DNA of 49,415 nucleotides from an uncultured Clostridia bacterium (GCA_934271275.1 CAKQRD010000013.1:1-49415), one strand, 5' to 3'. Shown: positions 15,694 through 25,163, counted from the stretch's first letter. Made by a program: numbers and translations. The notes: generated from the sequence alone by a model not told the origin.

Positions 15694-18114
15694 TTACAAA
15701 ACTCTGAACGCCGTTTCGGGTTTCCTCTTTTTGTTTTCGTTCTTTAAGGTTTTGCCTTTCGTCGTTCTGTTTTCTATGCCGACGCTTTCCGTATCGACCG
15801 TAAACGTCACGCCGAAATTATCCGTCACCGCAAGATTATACGGATCTTTTACCATATCCGCGTATATTACCTTGGAATCCTTTCCGAGTTCGACGATTTT
15901 TATTCCCTTTCTGTACCTTGCCATCGGCTCGATTTCACCGGCAATCACGCGCTTATAGAAGCCCGCGTCCGTCACGATAAGGTATTCTCCCTCCTCGTCT
16001 ATCTGCGAGGCGAACATGATTTTATCGTCCTTCCCGAGATTTATTCCCTTAACGCCGCCCGCTACTCTGCCCTGAACGGGTATATCGTCTTTAAGCGCGT
16101 TCAGAACGAGTCCGCTTTCGGTGACGTAGCCTATCGTAGTTTCGGGCATATCCTGCTCGACGCCTATCAACTCGTCGCCCTCTTTAAGTTTCATCGCCTG
16201 ATAATAAGACTTGATTAGTCCGTATTCCTGCCACTCGGTCTTTTTGATAAGTCCGTCCTTCGTAAAGAACAAAAGATGTCCTTCGGGAAGCTTGTCCGCG
16301 TCAATCGCGAAAAACGCGACGGGATATTCGTTCTTTTTAACGTCCGAAGCGACCTCTCCGAACTTATACCCTTTCTCGCGGAAACGACATTCGGGCGCGC
16401 TGTCCGCGCTGAATTTACAGCAGTTTCCGAGATTCGTAAACGCGATAATCGTCTGATTGCTCTTCGCCCTCACGAAAAACTTGATAAATTCGTCTTTGGG
16501 AGAATTATCCTTAACGTTTCTCTCCGAAGAATTGAAATTGCGCTCGGTCATCTTTTTGAACGCGTTTCCGTAAGTAAACGCAACGACTATATCCTCTACG
16601 GGCTTCATCGGTTCTTCAAGGTCTTCCGCTTCCGTCTCCTCGCCGCCGATAACTATTCCGCTTCTTCTTTCGTCCTTAAACTTTCTCTTTATTTCGCCGA
16701 GTTCCTTTTTAACGACGTCCATTTGGAGCGTTTTGCTCCCGATTATAGCCGTCAACTCCTCTATGCGCTTTTTAAGCTCTTTTAATTCCTGTTCGAGCTT
16801 TTCCACCTCTAATTTGGTAAGTCGGGCAAGGCGCAGATCGAGAATAGCGTTCGCCTGAACTTCCGTAAGGGAAAATCTTTGACGGAGTTTTGCGCGCGCG
16901 TCCGCAGTATTGTCCGCGTTCTTTATGATTTTTACCACCTCGTCGATATTTTTTACGGCGATGATAAGCCCTTCTAAAATGTGCGCGCGTTCTTTTGCGC
17001 GTTCCAAATCGAATTTGCTTCTTCTTAAAACGACTTCACGCTGATAATTGACGTAATACCCTATTATATCGAGAAGACCCATCTGACAGGGCTTGCCGTT
17101 CGCTATGGCAACCATATTGATGCCGAACGAAGTTTCGAGCGAGGTCGATTTATAAAGATATTTAAGTATCTTCTTCGCGTCGGCTTCTTTTTTAAGCTTT
17201 ATCACGGCGCGCATACCGTTTCTGTCCGACTCGTCCACTACGTCCGCAATATCGCCGAGAATGTCTTTTTTCTCCTCTTTAAGCTCTGCAATCTTTTTAA
17301 GAAGCTCGGCTTTATTGACCTGATACGGAAGCTCGGAAATAACGAGATTCTGCTTGTCTCCCGTGTCCTTTTCTATATTGACGCGCGCTTTTATACGAAT
17401 TTTACCCCTGCCGGTTTTATAAGCTTCCGCAAGATCGCCGTCAGCTATGATATGCCCGCCCGTAGGAAAGTCCGGCGCGGGAATATATTTCATCATTTCC
17501 TTTAAGGAAATTTTGGGGTTATCTATATAAGCTATCGTGCCGTTTATGACCTCGCCGAGATTGTGCGGCGGAATATTCGTCGCAAGCCCTACCGCTATGC
17601 CCGAAGCTCCGTTTACGAGAAGGTTCGGAAAACGCCCCGGAAGCGTGTCCGGCTCTTCCATAGAGTCGTCGAAGTTAAGACTGAAATTTACGGTATCCTT
17701 TTCGATGTCTCGCAATAGTTCGAGCGCAAGGCTTTCGAGCCGAGCCTCCGTATACCTGTATGCCGCGGGCGAATCTCCGTCAACCGTACCGAAGTTTCCG
17801 TGTCCGTTGATAAGCGGCATACGCATATTGAAATCCTGCGCGAGATGCACGAGCGCGCCGTATACCGAGCTGTCGCCGTGCGGGTGATATTTACCGAGGC
17901 AATCGCCGACTATTTTCGCGCACTTTTTATGCGGTTTATCGGGAGTCAAGCCCATTTCGTACATAGCGTATAAAATACGACGCTGAACGGGTTTAAGTCC
18001 GTCCTCCACACGCGGCAACGCTCTGTCTAATATAACGTCTTCCGCATAGGAAATCATCGCGTTTTTCAATACGTCGTCGAGGGAATTAAATATTATACCC
18101 TTTTCGTTATCCAT
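15694..18114 (-). CDS. parC: Type IIA topoisomerase subunit A, ParC-like (GyrA/ParC family)
   Basis: An 806-residue DNA cleavage and religation subunit. The N-terminal winged-helix region has DGLKPVQRRILYAM (38-51), the quinolone-determining segment HPHGDSSVYG (77-86) and catalytic Tyr121 in AAYRYTEARL; a coiled-coil tower and a beta-pinwheel C-terminus follow. The pinwheel start lacks the GyrA box (QRRGGKG-type) that lets gyrase wrap DNA, and the cleavage core segment ELLRDIEKDTV with RFPNLLVNG reads like Firmicute ParC, so topoisomerase IV is favoured over gyrase. No dnaA or recF is nearby, which also argues against the canonical gyrase locus. Gly86 replaces the acidic residue usual at the second quinolone-contact position. 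It lies 15 bp after its partner subunit. Confidence 0.8.
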   Translation of the reverse strand: MDNEKGIIFNSLDDVLKNAMISYAEDVILDRALPRVEDGLKPVQRRILYAMYEMGLTPDKPHKKCAKIVGDCLGKYHPHGDSSVYGALVHLAQDFNMRMPLINGHGNFGTVDGDSPAAYRYTEARLESLALELLRDIEKDTVNFSLNFDDSMEEPDTLPGRFPNLLVNGASGIAVGLATNIPPHNLGEVINGTIAYIDNPKISLKEMMKYIPAPDFPTGGHIIADGDLAEAYKTGRGKIRIKARVNIEKDTGDKQNLVISELPYQVNKAELLKKIAELKEEKKDILGDIADVVDESDRNGMRAVIKLKKEADAKKILKYLYKSTSLETSFGINMVAIANGKPCQMGLLDIIGYYVNYQREVVLRRSKFDLERAKERAHILEGLIIAVKNIDEVVKIIKNADNTADARAKLRQRFSLTEVQANAILDLRLARLTKLEVEKLEQELKELKKRIEELTAIIGSKTLQMDVVKKELGEIKRKFKDERRSGIVIGGEETEAEDLEEPMKPVEDIVVAFTYGNAFKKMTERNFNSSERNVKDNSPKDEFIKFFVRAKSNQTIIAFTNLGNCCKFSADSAPECRFREKGYKFGEVASDVKKNEYPVAFFAIDADKLPEGHLLFFTKDGLIKKTEWQEYGLIKSYYQAMKLKEGDELIGVEQDMPETTIGYVTESGLVLNALKDDIPVQGRVAGGVKGINLGKDDKIMFASQIDEEGEYLIVTDAGFYKRVIAGEIEPMARYRKGIKIVELGKDSKVIYADMVKDPYNLAVTDNFGVTFTVDTESVGIENRTTKGKTLKNENKKRKPETAFRVL

Positions 18115-18129
18115 TTTTCTTCCCTCCTA

Positions 18130-20082
18130 TCAGCGTTTGATTTTTGCAAATTTGTCTTCTTTATTAAAGTTCGCGTGTTCAAAAATGTACTTCTTCCTTT
18201 CGCCGACCTCGTCGCCCATCAGCACGGTGATAAGCCTTTCCGCTTCCGCGGCGTCCTCTATCGTTACCCGCATAAGCGAACGCGTGTCGGGGTTCATCGT
18301 CGTTTCCCACAGCTGGTGCGGGTCCATTTCGCCGAGACCTTTGTATCTCTGAATGGAATACCCTTTGCCGACCTTATCTATTTTTTCTTTCAGCTCCGAA
18401 TCGTCGTACGCATATTCCTCCGCGTTAGTTTTATAAACCTTATAAAGCGGCGGCATACCGATATAAACGTGTCCTTCGTTGATAAGCTCTTTCATATAGC
18501 GGTAGAAGAAGGTCAACAGTATCGCGCGGATATGACTGCCGTCTACGTCCGCATCGGAAAGAATTATAACCTTATGATACCTTAAATCTTCGAGCGAAAA
18601 ATCCGAACCGATACCCGTGCCGAGCGCGGAAATTATCGTTCTTATTTCTTCGTTCTGTAAAATTTGTTCGAGCTTTTTCTTTTCTACGTTAAGCGGTTTG
18701 CCGCGAAGAGGCAAAATCGCCTGATACTGCCTTACTCTCGCCTGCTTTGCACTGCCGCCCGCCGAATCGCCCTCGACTATAAACAGCTCGTTAAGCTCGG
18801 GCTTTCTTCCCGAACAAGCGGCGAGTTTTCCGACGAGGTTCTGCGCTTCTATACTCTTATTAACCCTTGCAAGCTCCTTCGCTTTTTTTGCCGCAAGTCT
18901 TACTTTTGCGGCGTTCATCGCCTTGCCGATAATCGCGTCGAAGACTTTGCCGAGCTTTTTATTTTTCATCAGCTCGCCTATTTCGGTAACGGTTACGGCT
19001 TCCACTGCGGGGCGCGCTTCGGGATTGCCGAGTTTGGTTTTCGTCTGCCCCTCAAACTGCACGTTCTTCATTTTTACCGAAAGAATCGCGGTAAGCCCTT
19101 CTTTAAAATCGTCCCCTATAAAATTATCGTCTTTTTCTTTGAGAAAGCTTCTTGCGCGCGCGTAATCGTTAAAAGATCTGGTAAGCCCCGAGCGGAAACC
19201 CGTTTCGTGCATTCCGCCGTCGCCCGTCGGTATATTGTTGACGTAAGAACAAATACTGTCGACGTAAGCGTCGGTATGCTGAATGGCAAACTCTACGACT
19301 ATTCCGTCCTTTTCCTCTTTTGCATAAAGCGGATCGGGATAAAGCACGGTTTTGCCCTTGTTTAAATCCTTAACGAAGTCGATAAGACCGCCGTCGAACT
19401 TATAGCATTGATGATAATCGGTATGCTCGTCGTAAAAATCTATCGTCAACCCCTTATTGAGAAACGCAAGCTCGCGCAAACGTTTCAAAATGGTTTCGGG
19501 GTTAAACTCCACCGTTTCGAAAACCCGCTTATCGGGCATAAACCTGATAAACGTGCCGCGTTTTTTGGTTTTCACCTTCGTATCTTTCAGCGGCGCGACG
19601 GGAATACCGGATTTTATCTTTCCCGTGGTTTTATCGAGAAAACTATGAAATTCCATCGAGTAAATCGTATTTTTATAGACCTCTACTTTAAGCCATTCGG
19701 AAAGAGCGTTCGTAACCGACGCGCCGACGCCGTGAAGACCGCCCGAAAAAGCGTAGTTGTCGGAATCGAACTTCCCGCCCGCGTGAAGCTGGGTAAATAC
19801 GACCTGTACGCCCGACACCCCCGCTTTCGGGTGAATATCGGTAGGTATACCTCTGCCGTTATCCTCTACCGACGCGCTGCCGTCTTTATAAAGCCTTACT
19901 TCGATTTTATCCGCAAAGCCGTTCGCCGCCTCGTCTATGGCGTTATCTACGATTTCCCACAAAATGTGGTGAAGCCCCTTAACGCTCGTCGTTCCGATAT
20001 ACATACCCGGTCTTAAACGAACCGCGTCAAGACCCTCTAAAATTTTGATTTCTTCCGCGTTGTACGCGTGCTGTTTTGCCAT
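18130..20082 (-). CDS. parE: Type IIA topoisomerase subunit B, ParE-like (GyrB/ParE family)
   Basis: A 650-residue ATPase subunit. The GHKL domain is at about 10-215, with VDNAIDEA (catalytic Glu side), EDNGRGIP and the ATP-lid GGLHGVGASVTNALS; the transducer spans about 220-390; and the TOPRIM domain has the Mg ligands in ELFIVEGDSAGGSAK and LSDADVDGSHI. It ends with the short C-terminal block IQRYKGLGEMDPHQLWETTM. The length fits Firmicute GyrB/ParE without the large enterobacterial GyrB insert. Together with the ParC-like gene it makes a heterotetramer that decatenates or supercoils DNA; gyrase cannot be fully excluded. A good promoter lies upstream. Confidence 0.82.
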   Translation of the reverse strand: MAKQHAYNAEEIKILEGLDAVRLRPGMYIGTTSVKGLHHILWEIVDNAIDEAANGFADKIEVRLYKDGSASVEDNGRGIPTDIHPKAGVSGVQVVFTQLHAGGKFDSDNYAFSGGLHGVGASVTNALSEWLKVEVYKNTIYSMEFHSFLDKTTGKIKSGIPVAPLKDTKVKTKKRGTFIRFMPDKRVFETVEFNPETILKRLRELAFLNKGLTIDFYDEHTDYHQCYKFDGGLIDFVKDLNKGKTVLYPDPLYAKEEKDGIVVEFAIQHTDAYVDSICSYVNNIPTGDGGMHETGFRSGLTRSFNDYARARSFLKEKDDNFIGDDFKEGLTAILSVKMKNVQFEGQTKTKLGNPEARPAVEAVTVTEIGELMKNKKLGKVFDAIIGKAMNAAKVRLAAKKAKELARVNKSIEAQNLVGKLAACSGRKPELNELFIVEGDSAGGSAKQARVRQYQAILPLRGKPLNVEKKKLEQILQNEEIRTIISALGTGIGSDFSLEDLRYHKVIILSDADVDGSHIRAILLTFFYRYMKELINEGHVYIGMPPLYKVYKTNAEEYAYDDSELKEKIDKVGKGYSIQRYKGLGEMDPHQLWETTMNPDTRSLMRVTIEDAAEAERLITVLMGDEVGERKKYIFEHANFNKEDKFAKIKR

Positions 20083-20117
20083 TTTTTGCCCCTGTAAGTT
20101 TAAAACGATACGAATAT

Positions 20118-20146
20118 ATTTTACAATATATTGTGTTTTTTTTCAA
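20118..20146 (-). promoter_or_regulatory. Promoter of the topoisomerase pair
   Basis: On the minus strand TTGAAA (20146-20141), a 17-bp spacer and TAAAAT (20123-20118). Confidence 0.65.
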
Positions 20147-20189
20147 GCTATAATCACAAGTTTTTGTATTCGGAAGAAAAAAAATTTTA

Positions 20190-20227
20190 AAATAAAAAAG
20201 CTCCTCTCCCGTTCGGAAAAGAGCTTT
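20190..20227 (-). terminator. Rho-independent terminator after the M18 aminopeptidase
   Basis: On the minus strand AAAGCTC (20227-20221) and GAGCTTT (20203-20197) enclose a further partly paired TTTTCC/GGGAGA region and are followed by TTTTTATTTTAAAATTTTTTT. It begins 33 bp after the aminopeptidase stop. Confidence 0.75.
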
Positions 20228-20259
20228 ACCTGACGTAAATTCAAATTTACAAAGTTGCC

Positions 20260-21627
20260 TTATCTGATTTTAAGGAACTCTTTATACGCAATATACGTTT
20301 CGTAAACGTCCGCCTTAGCGACCACTTCCATAGGAGAGTGCATATTGAGTACGGGTACGCCGGCGTCTATAACGGACATATTGTATTTTGCGAGAAGATA
20401 CGCAATCGTTCCGCCGCCGCCCGCGTCTACCTTGCCGAGTTCGCCCGTCTGAAAATGCACGCTCGCGTCGTCGAACGCTTTTCTTAAAATCGCTATGTAT
20501 TCGGGGTTAGCGTCGTTTGCGCCGGACTTGCCGCGCGCGCCCGTATACTTTTCAAATACTATACCGTAGTTAAAACGCGCCGAATTGTTTTTGGAAGCGA
20601 CCTCTTTATAAAGAGGATCTATCGCGGCGTTGACGTCACTGCTCAAAGCGTAAGAATTTTCGAGAGCTTTACGGAGCGAAACGTAAGACTCGTCGCCGCT
20701 CTTTACCAAAAGCTCCGACACGGTGTTCTCGAAGAATACCGAAGAAGCGCCCGTCGCGCCTACGCTGCCTATCTCCTCTTTATCTACGAGAACGCAGCAT
20801 GCTGTGTATTCCTCCGCTTCGGCTTCGAGAATAGCCGCGAGCGAAGTGTAAGCGCAAACTCTGTCGTCGTGTCCGTAAGAAGCTATCATACTTCTGTCGA
20901 GACCGTAATCTCTCGCCTTGCCTGCGGGAACGATTTCAAGCTCCGCGGAAGCAAAGTCTTCTTCTTCAATGCCGTATTTATCCTTGAAAATTTTAAGAAT
21001 ATTTTTCTTTACGGGTTCGTCCTTTTCCCCTTTAAGCGGAATAGAACCGACGGTTACGTCCAGATTTTCGCCTTCGATAACCTTATCGCCGGTAGCCGTA
21101 AGTTGCTTTTGAGAAAGGTGGATAAGAAGGTCGCTTATTCCGACAACAGGATCCGTATCGCATTCGCCGACGTTGACGTTTACGGTAGTTCCGTCTTTTT
21201 TACATACCACGCCGTGTATCGCAAGCGGTACGGTAACGTATTGATATTTTTTGATGCCGCCGTAATAATGGGTATCGAGGAGAGCGAACTCTTCCGACTC
21301 GTACAAAGGATTCTGCTTTAAGTCGAGACGGGGCGAATCTATATGCGCGCCGAGTATACGAAGCCCTTCTTTAATCGGCTTTTTACCGACAACGTAAAGT
21401 ATAACGTTTTTGTGCTTATTTATAAAATATACCTTATCGCCCGCTTTAAGATTTTCTATTTCGTCGATTCTCTTAAAGCCCTTTACCCTCGCAAGCCTTT
21501 CGGTTTCTTCAACCGCAAGTCTTTCGGTTTTGGCGTAAGATAAAAAGTTTTTGTAATCTTCGCAAAATGCGGTTATCTTTTCCGCTTTCTTTTCGTCCGC
21601 AGACTGCCATATGTTTTTCTGATACAT
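20260..21627 (-). CDS. M18-family aminopeptidase
   Basis: A 455-residue cytosolic zinc aminopeptidase (aspartyl aminopeptidase type) that removes N-terminal residues from peptides. Metal and catalytic segments are all present: AHIDSPRLD (His95), VGISDLL, YGHDDR, VDKEEIGS with the Glu pair, SSDVNAA, and the C-terminal NMHSPMEV. The length is normal for bacterial M18. ATG follows GGAGGAAAT. It is monocistronic, with its own promoter upstream and terminator downstream. It probably supplies amino acids for fermentation, in keeping with the aromatic amino acid operon that precedes it on the same strand; that link is inference. Confidence 0.93.
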   Translation of the reverse strand: MYQKNIWQSADEKKAEKITAFCEDYKNFLSYAKTERLAVEETERLARVKGFKRIDEIENLKAGDKVYFINKHKNVILYVVGKKPIKEGLRILGAHIDSPRLDLKQNPLYESEEFALLDTHYYGGIKKYQYVTVPLAIHGVVCKKDGTTVNVNVGECDTDPVVGISDLLIHLSQKQLTATGDKVIEGENLDVTVGSIPLKGEKDEPVKKNILKIFKDKYGIEEEDFASAELEIVPAGKARDYGLDRSMIASYGHDDRVCAYTSLAAILEAEAEEYTACCVLVDKEEIGSVGATGASSVFFENTVSELLVKSGDESYVSLRKALENSYALSSDVNAAIDPLYKEVASKNNSARFNYGIVFEKYTGARGKSGANDANPEYIAILRKAFDDASVHFQTGELGKVDAGGGGTIAYLLAKYNMSVIDAGVPVLNMHSPMEVVAKADVYETYIAYKEFLKIR

Positions 21628-21658
21628 ATATTTCCTCCGACTGTTTATTTTCGTCTAT

Positions 21659-21687
21659 ATTGTACTACTTATTTTTTCGTTCGTCAA
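21659..21687 (-). promoter_or_regulatory. Promoter of the M18 aminopeptidase gene
   Basis: On the minus strand TTGACG (21687-21682), a 17-bp spacer and TACAAT (21664-21659), with GGAGGAAAT before the ATG. Confidence 0.75.
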
Positions 21688-21735
21688 CCGAAAAATATGA
21701 AAAATTATTCGCATTGTTCGCGTTTGCCCGTCAAA

Positions 21736-22884
21736 TTAAAATTTATTAAGAAAGTCAACGTAATACTCTATTACGCTCGCGGCGTTTTCGCTTAACGCGG
21801 CTGTATCTTCGGCGGCTCTTGCTATCACCTCAGAAAATGCCCGCACGTTATTCTCTTCCGAAAAATCGCCGTATTCGTAATACTCGTCGTACCTATATTT
21901 ATAGTGCAGAAACGTTCTTACCGCAAAGCGGCGTTTTAAGTTACTTTCCTTTATATCGATAAGCGCGCAACCGAAGCCGTAATATCCGTCCGTTTCCGCA
22001 GTCGCGGTATTATACGTTTCGTTCGCCGTCATCAGAATAAAAGGCGAAAGTGTATAATCGAGTTCTGAAACTGTAAAGCTCGTTATGCTTTTCGCGACCT
22101 CTTCGGTAGTTATCAGAATTCCGAAGTAAAGTTCGGTTATATCCGAATTTGCTTTAAGCGCGTCGACGTACGCCTTGTCCGCTCTGCCGAAAAACCTTAA
22201 ACCCGCAGACTGCGTGCTTAATTTGAAATATGCGCCGCTTTCAGTAAGAAGCGGATTGACTCTTATAAAATACGCGTCGTCGAGATATACCGTGCCGCTT
22301 ACTTCCGAAACTTCCACGACGATTTTTGCGCGCTCGCCCTCTTTACTTTTATATTCGACGGAGCAATCGTTCCATAAAAGTTCGGTCTCCGAAGAAAGCT
22401 CGTAGATACTTTCGGCAAAAGTTTCGTTTACGCCGCCGTATCCGTATGCAATCTTGACGGATATTTTCGCAGAACCGCCTTTCGTAAGATACGCTTTTAT
22501 ACCCGCCTTATAATCGACTCCTTTTTCAAGCTGTAAATGCCCGTCGTCAACGCCCTCTTGTGAATAATACAACGTTTGCTTTGAGTCAACCGCGGCTTCG
22601 CCGTCGATTTTTATGCAATAATCGTTTTCGACGTACTCTTCTTTTATCCCTGAAGGAACGGACGTGGGTTGCATAATATTATCCAAACCGCCCCAATTCG
22701 GAAATAACAAAGTTCCTAAGCTATCTACTACTTCGTTAAAATTACCGTTTTTAAGTCCGAATGACAAGTCTTTTTCTACTGCGCGAACGGTGCGTCCGTA
22801 ATTTACGGGAACGAATAAGGACAACGCGCAAAGTAAAGACGCAACGGCAATTGCGATAATACCCGCAAAAGTTCTGCTCTTCAT
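21736..22884 (-). CDS. Secreted protein with a CBM-like domain and a 'SGIRF-type' domain, function unknown
   Basis: A 382-residue exported protein. The Sec signal peptide is about 1-35 (basic start, hydrophobic 7-26, likely cut after TVRA). Residues about 38-210 look like a beta-sandwich carbohydrate-binding-type domain ending GTVYLDDAYFIRV, the usual last strand of such folds. Residues about 215-380 contain ESGAYFKLSTQSAGLRFFGR and a later RFAVRTFLHYKYR block, and match in pattern the N-terminal domain of the 1146-residue secreted protein (GASIRIDT, SGIRFTANV). No enzyme motif, lipobox or cell-wall anchor is visible. It lies 16 bp after a 42-residue peptide gene and appears to be co-transcribed with it and the aminotransferase operon. 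The domain names used here are descriptive only. Confidence 0.7.
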   Translation of the reverse strand: MKSRTFAGIIAIAVASLLCALSLFVPVNYGRTVRAVEKDLSFGLKNGNFNEVVDSLGTLLFPNWGGLDNIMQPTSVPSGIKEEYVENDYCIKIDGEAAVDSKQTLYYSQEGVDDGHLQLEKGVDYKAGIKAYLTKGGSAKISVKIAYGYGGVNETFAESIYELSSETELLWNDCSVEYKSKEGERAKIVVEVSEVSGTVYLDDAYFIRVNPLLTESGAYFKLSTQSAGLRFFGRADKAYVDALKANSDITELYFGILITTEEVAKSITSFTVSELDYTLSPFILMTANETYNTATAETDGYYGFGCALIDIKESNLKRRFAVRTFLHYKYRYDEYYEYGDFSEENNVRAFSEVIARAAEDTAALSENAASVIEYYVDFLNKF

Positions 22885-22900
22885 ATTTTCGTTATCTCCG

Positions 22901-23029
22901 TTAAAAAATATCTTTATATTCGTTATCCTTTTTCTCGTCTATAAAACGAACGGAACCGGAACTCGTATTAAGTACGTCTTCTGAAAAATAAGCAATCCTG
23001 AATATCACACCGCAATAAAATTTTTTCAT
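22901..23029 (-). CDS. Small peptide (42 residues) preceding a secreted protein
   Basis: The ATG at 23029 follows AAAGAGGT at a good distance and the TAA is at 22901-22903. The product runs MKKFYCGVIFRIAYFSEDVL then NTSSGS and a charged tail ending KDIF. It starts 26 bp after the aminotransferase stop and ends 16 bp before the secreted protein, whose own SD (CGGAGAT) fills the gap. The segment I-x-x-F-S-E-D-V-L-x-T-S resembles that in the 37-residue peptide at 34738-34851, which also directly precedes a secreted protein carrying the same domain. Similar short 'SEDVIxTS' peptides are recalled from gut Firmicutes but without known function. It is not a signal peptide. Confidence 0.6.
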   Translation of the reverse strand: MKKFYCGVIFRIAYFSEDVLNTSSGSVRFIDEKKDNEYKDIF

Positions 23030-23055
23030 CTCTCGTAAACCTCTTTCGTGTTAAA

Positions 23056-24249
23056 TTAAAGCTTTTCATACTCCTTTGCCAAATTTCTAAAATGCGGAAT
23101 TGCTCCGACAATGGTCTTTTTATCTACGCAATAAGCCACCCGAACGTAGCCTTTTACCCCGAAATCGTCGCACGGAACAAGCAGAAGCTCGTGCTTCTTC
23201 GCTCTTTCGGAAAACGCGCAGGCGTCGCTTTCCAAAGCCTTTACGAAAAGGTAGAACGCCCCGTCGGGTTTAACGAATTCAAAACCTGCCTCTTTTAAGC
23301 CTTCGCACAATATGTCGCGGTTTTCCTTATAAACGCTCACGTCCGATTTTAGCCCGTCGCAACGCGCTATAACGTGCTGAAACAAGCTCGGCGCGCAAAC
23401 GTACCCGAGCGACCTGCCCGCCCCGCACGCTGCAAGGTAAAAATCTTTTGCCCCGCGCATTTTCGGCGAAACGGCTATATAACCTATCCGCTCGCCCGGA
23501 AGGGATAACGCCTTTGAATACGAATAGCACACGACGGAATTGTCGTAATAATTCATAACGAACGGAACCGTAACTCCGTCGTAAACAAGCTCCCTGTATG
23601 GTTCGTCGGAAATAAGCAGAATATCGTTTCCGTACTCCGCAGACTTTTCTTTAAGCAATCCGGAAACCGCTTTCACGGTTTCTTCCGTATAAACCACTCC
23701 GCTCGGATTGTTGGGAGAATTTATTATAACCGCACGCGTTTTCGGCGTGATTCTGCTCTCCAAATCGCGCAGATTTATCTGAAAAGTCTTTTCTTCGGGT
23801 AAAGACACGACGGTTTTTCCGCCCGCGTTTTCTATAAAAACTCTGTATTCGGTGAAGAACGGCGCAAACACGACTGCCTCGTCGCCTTCGTGCAAAAGGG
23901 CTTTGAGAGTAATCGTCAAAGAAGCCGCCGCGCCACAGGTCATATATATAAGTTCGGGCAAAAGCTTCGTTCCGTATCTTTCGTTAAGGTTTTCAGCTAT
24001 AACCGCCCTCACTCCCGCATCGCCCTGCGCGGACGTGTACCCGTGCAAAGCCGTCGCGTCCTCGTTTTTAAGGAGCGACAAAAGCGTTTCCGTAACTGCC
24101 TCTGGCGGCGGAACGCTGGGATTTCCCAAACTGAAATCGAACACGTTATTTTCGCCGATTTCCGCCCTTCTCCGTCTGCCGTACTCGAATAATTCGCGTA
24201 TTACGGAACGGCGGCTGCCTAAATCGTAACATCTGTCGTCGTATTGCAT
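23056..24249 (-). CDS. PLP-dependent class I/II aminotransferase
   Basis: A 397-residue fold-type I aminotransferase. The PLP lysine is in SYSKALSLPGERIGY, the cofactor-ring segment INSPNNPSG and phosphate-contact SDEPYREL are present, and FSLGNPSVPPPEAV opens the substrate pocket, as in aspartate/aromatic-type aminotransferases. The stop-start gap to the amidohydrolase upstream is one base, so the two are coupled. Because iorA, iorB and paaK lie just upstream on the same strand, the probable role is removing the amino group from aromatic or branched amino acids to give the 2-oxo acids used by IorAB. Substrate is inferred from this context only. Confidence 0.9.
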   Translation of the reverse strand: MQYDDRCYDLGSRRSVIRELFEYGRRRRAEIGENNVFDFSLGNPSVPPPEAVTETLLSLLKNEDATALHGYTSAQGDAGVRAVIAENLNERYGTKLLPELIYMTCGAAASLTITLKALLHEGDEAVVFAPFFTEYRVFIENAGGKTVVSLPEEKTFQINLRDLESRITPKTRAVIINSPNNPSGVVYTEETVKAVSGLLKEKSAEYGNDILLISDEPYRELVYDGVTVPFVMNYYDNSVVCYSYSKALSLPGERIGYIAVSPKMRGAKDFYLAACGAGRSLGYVCAPSLFQHVIARCDGLKSDVSVYKENRDILCEGLKEAGFEFVKPDGAFYLFVKALESDACAFSERAKKHELLLVPCDDFGVKGYVRVAYCVDKKTIVGAIPHFRNLAKEYEKL

Positions 24250-24250
24250 A

Positions 24251-25066
24251 TTACTCTCCTATTTCTAACAGTTTCATTGCGTTTTTATACAGTATTTTTT
24301 CTTCGGTATCTTTATCAAGCCCGTAACTCAATAGCATCTTTTTATGATCGACTATATCCGCCCACGGACAATCGCTTGCAAAAAGCACCTTATCGTCGCC
24401 GTGACGGTCGAGTATCTTTTTAAACAGCTCTTTATCTATTTTGTGCAGGGTGAACGCCGTATCGAAATATACGTTTTTATCCGCAAGAATATCGAGAGTT
24501 TCTTCCCACATATCGAGCGCACCGTAATGCCCCAGCACGAATTTCTTGTGACCGACCGCTTCTATAACCTTTTTAACTCGCGACGGCGTACATCTTACGG
24601 GCTGATCGAGATAGCCGTCGTCCACCCCGGAATGAGTGACTACTATCATATCGAGGTCTTTCGCGCTTTTCAAAACCTGTATATAACCGTCGTCGTCTAT
24701 AAACGTTTCCTGATAATCGGGGTGAATTTTTACGCCTATAAATCCGTTATCCTTCAAAAAACGCATTTTGCCTTTTATGTCGTCGCAAGCAGGGTGAATC
24801 CCCCCGAATGATATAATTCTGCGCTTTGCGTTTGCATACTGTTCGTTGACAGATAGCGCGAACCGCGTTATGCCTTCAAATTGAGAGGGCTTGGTAAGCA
24901 CGGGGAGATTTACCGCAATATCGGCGTCCGCTCGTTCCATCGCGTTTACAAGTCCCTGAGCCGTGCCGTCCGTAAACGGATGATTATGACAGCGAGACTC
25001 TAAATACGCCATAGTTTTTTCGGCTATTTTATCGGGAAATATGTGCGTGTGAAAATCTATAAGCAT
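24251..25066 (-). CDS. Amidohydrolase-family TIM-barrel protein
   Basis: A 271-residue metal-dependent hydrolase or decarboxylase of the amidohydrolase_2 type. IDFHTHIFP near the N-terminus gives the HxH metal pair, GVKIHPDYQ the strand-4 region, VVTHSG and FVLGHYGALD the two further His ligands, and FASDCPWAD the final Asp. Relatives include decarboxylases of aromatic acids and uncharacterised hydrolases. It is sandwiched between the ACT gene (with a strong terminator hairpin in the gap) and the aminotransferase (one-base gap), so it should act on an intermediate related to that transamination; the reaction is not known. Confidence 0.82.
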   Translation of the reverse strand: MLIDFHTHIFPDKIAEKTMAYLESRCHNHPFTDGTAQGLVNAMERADADIAVNLPVLTKPSQFEGITRFALSVNEQYANAKRRIISFGGIHPACDDIKGKMRFLKDNGFIGVKIHPDYQETFIDDDGYIQVLKSAKDLDMIVVTHSGVDDGYLDQPVRCTPSRVKKVIEAVGHKKFVLGHYGALDMWEETLDILADKNVYFDTAFTLHKIDKELFKKILDRHGDDKVLFASDCPWADIVDHKKMLLSYGLDKDTEEKILYKNAMKLLEIGE

Positions 25067-25100
25067 ACTTTTTTTCCTTTGTTTATATAATAAGCGGTAT

Positions 25101-25132
25101 AAAAATGCGGGCGCGGCATCCGCCGCGCCCGC
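25101..25132 (-). terminator. Strong hairpin with T-run between the ACT gene and the amidohydrolase
   Basis: On the minus strand GCGGGCGCGGC (25132-25122) pairs perfectly with GCCGCGCCCGC (25117-25107) around a GGAT loop and is followed by ATTTTTAT. The 11-bp GC-rich stem should end most transcripts of iorA-iorB-paaK-ACT, leaving reduced read-through for the downstream genes. Confidence 0.75.
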
Positions 25133-25163
25133 CGTGATTTCGCGCCGTTTCGCACCGAATAAT

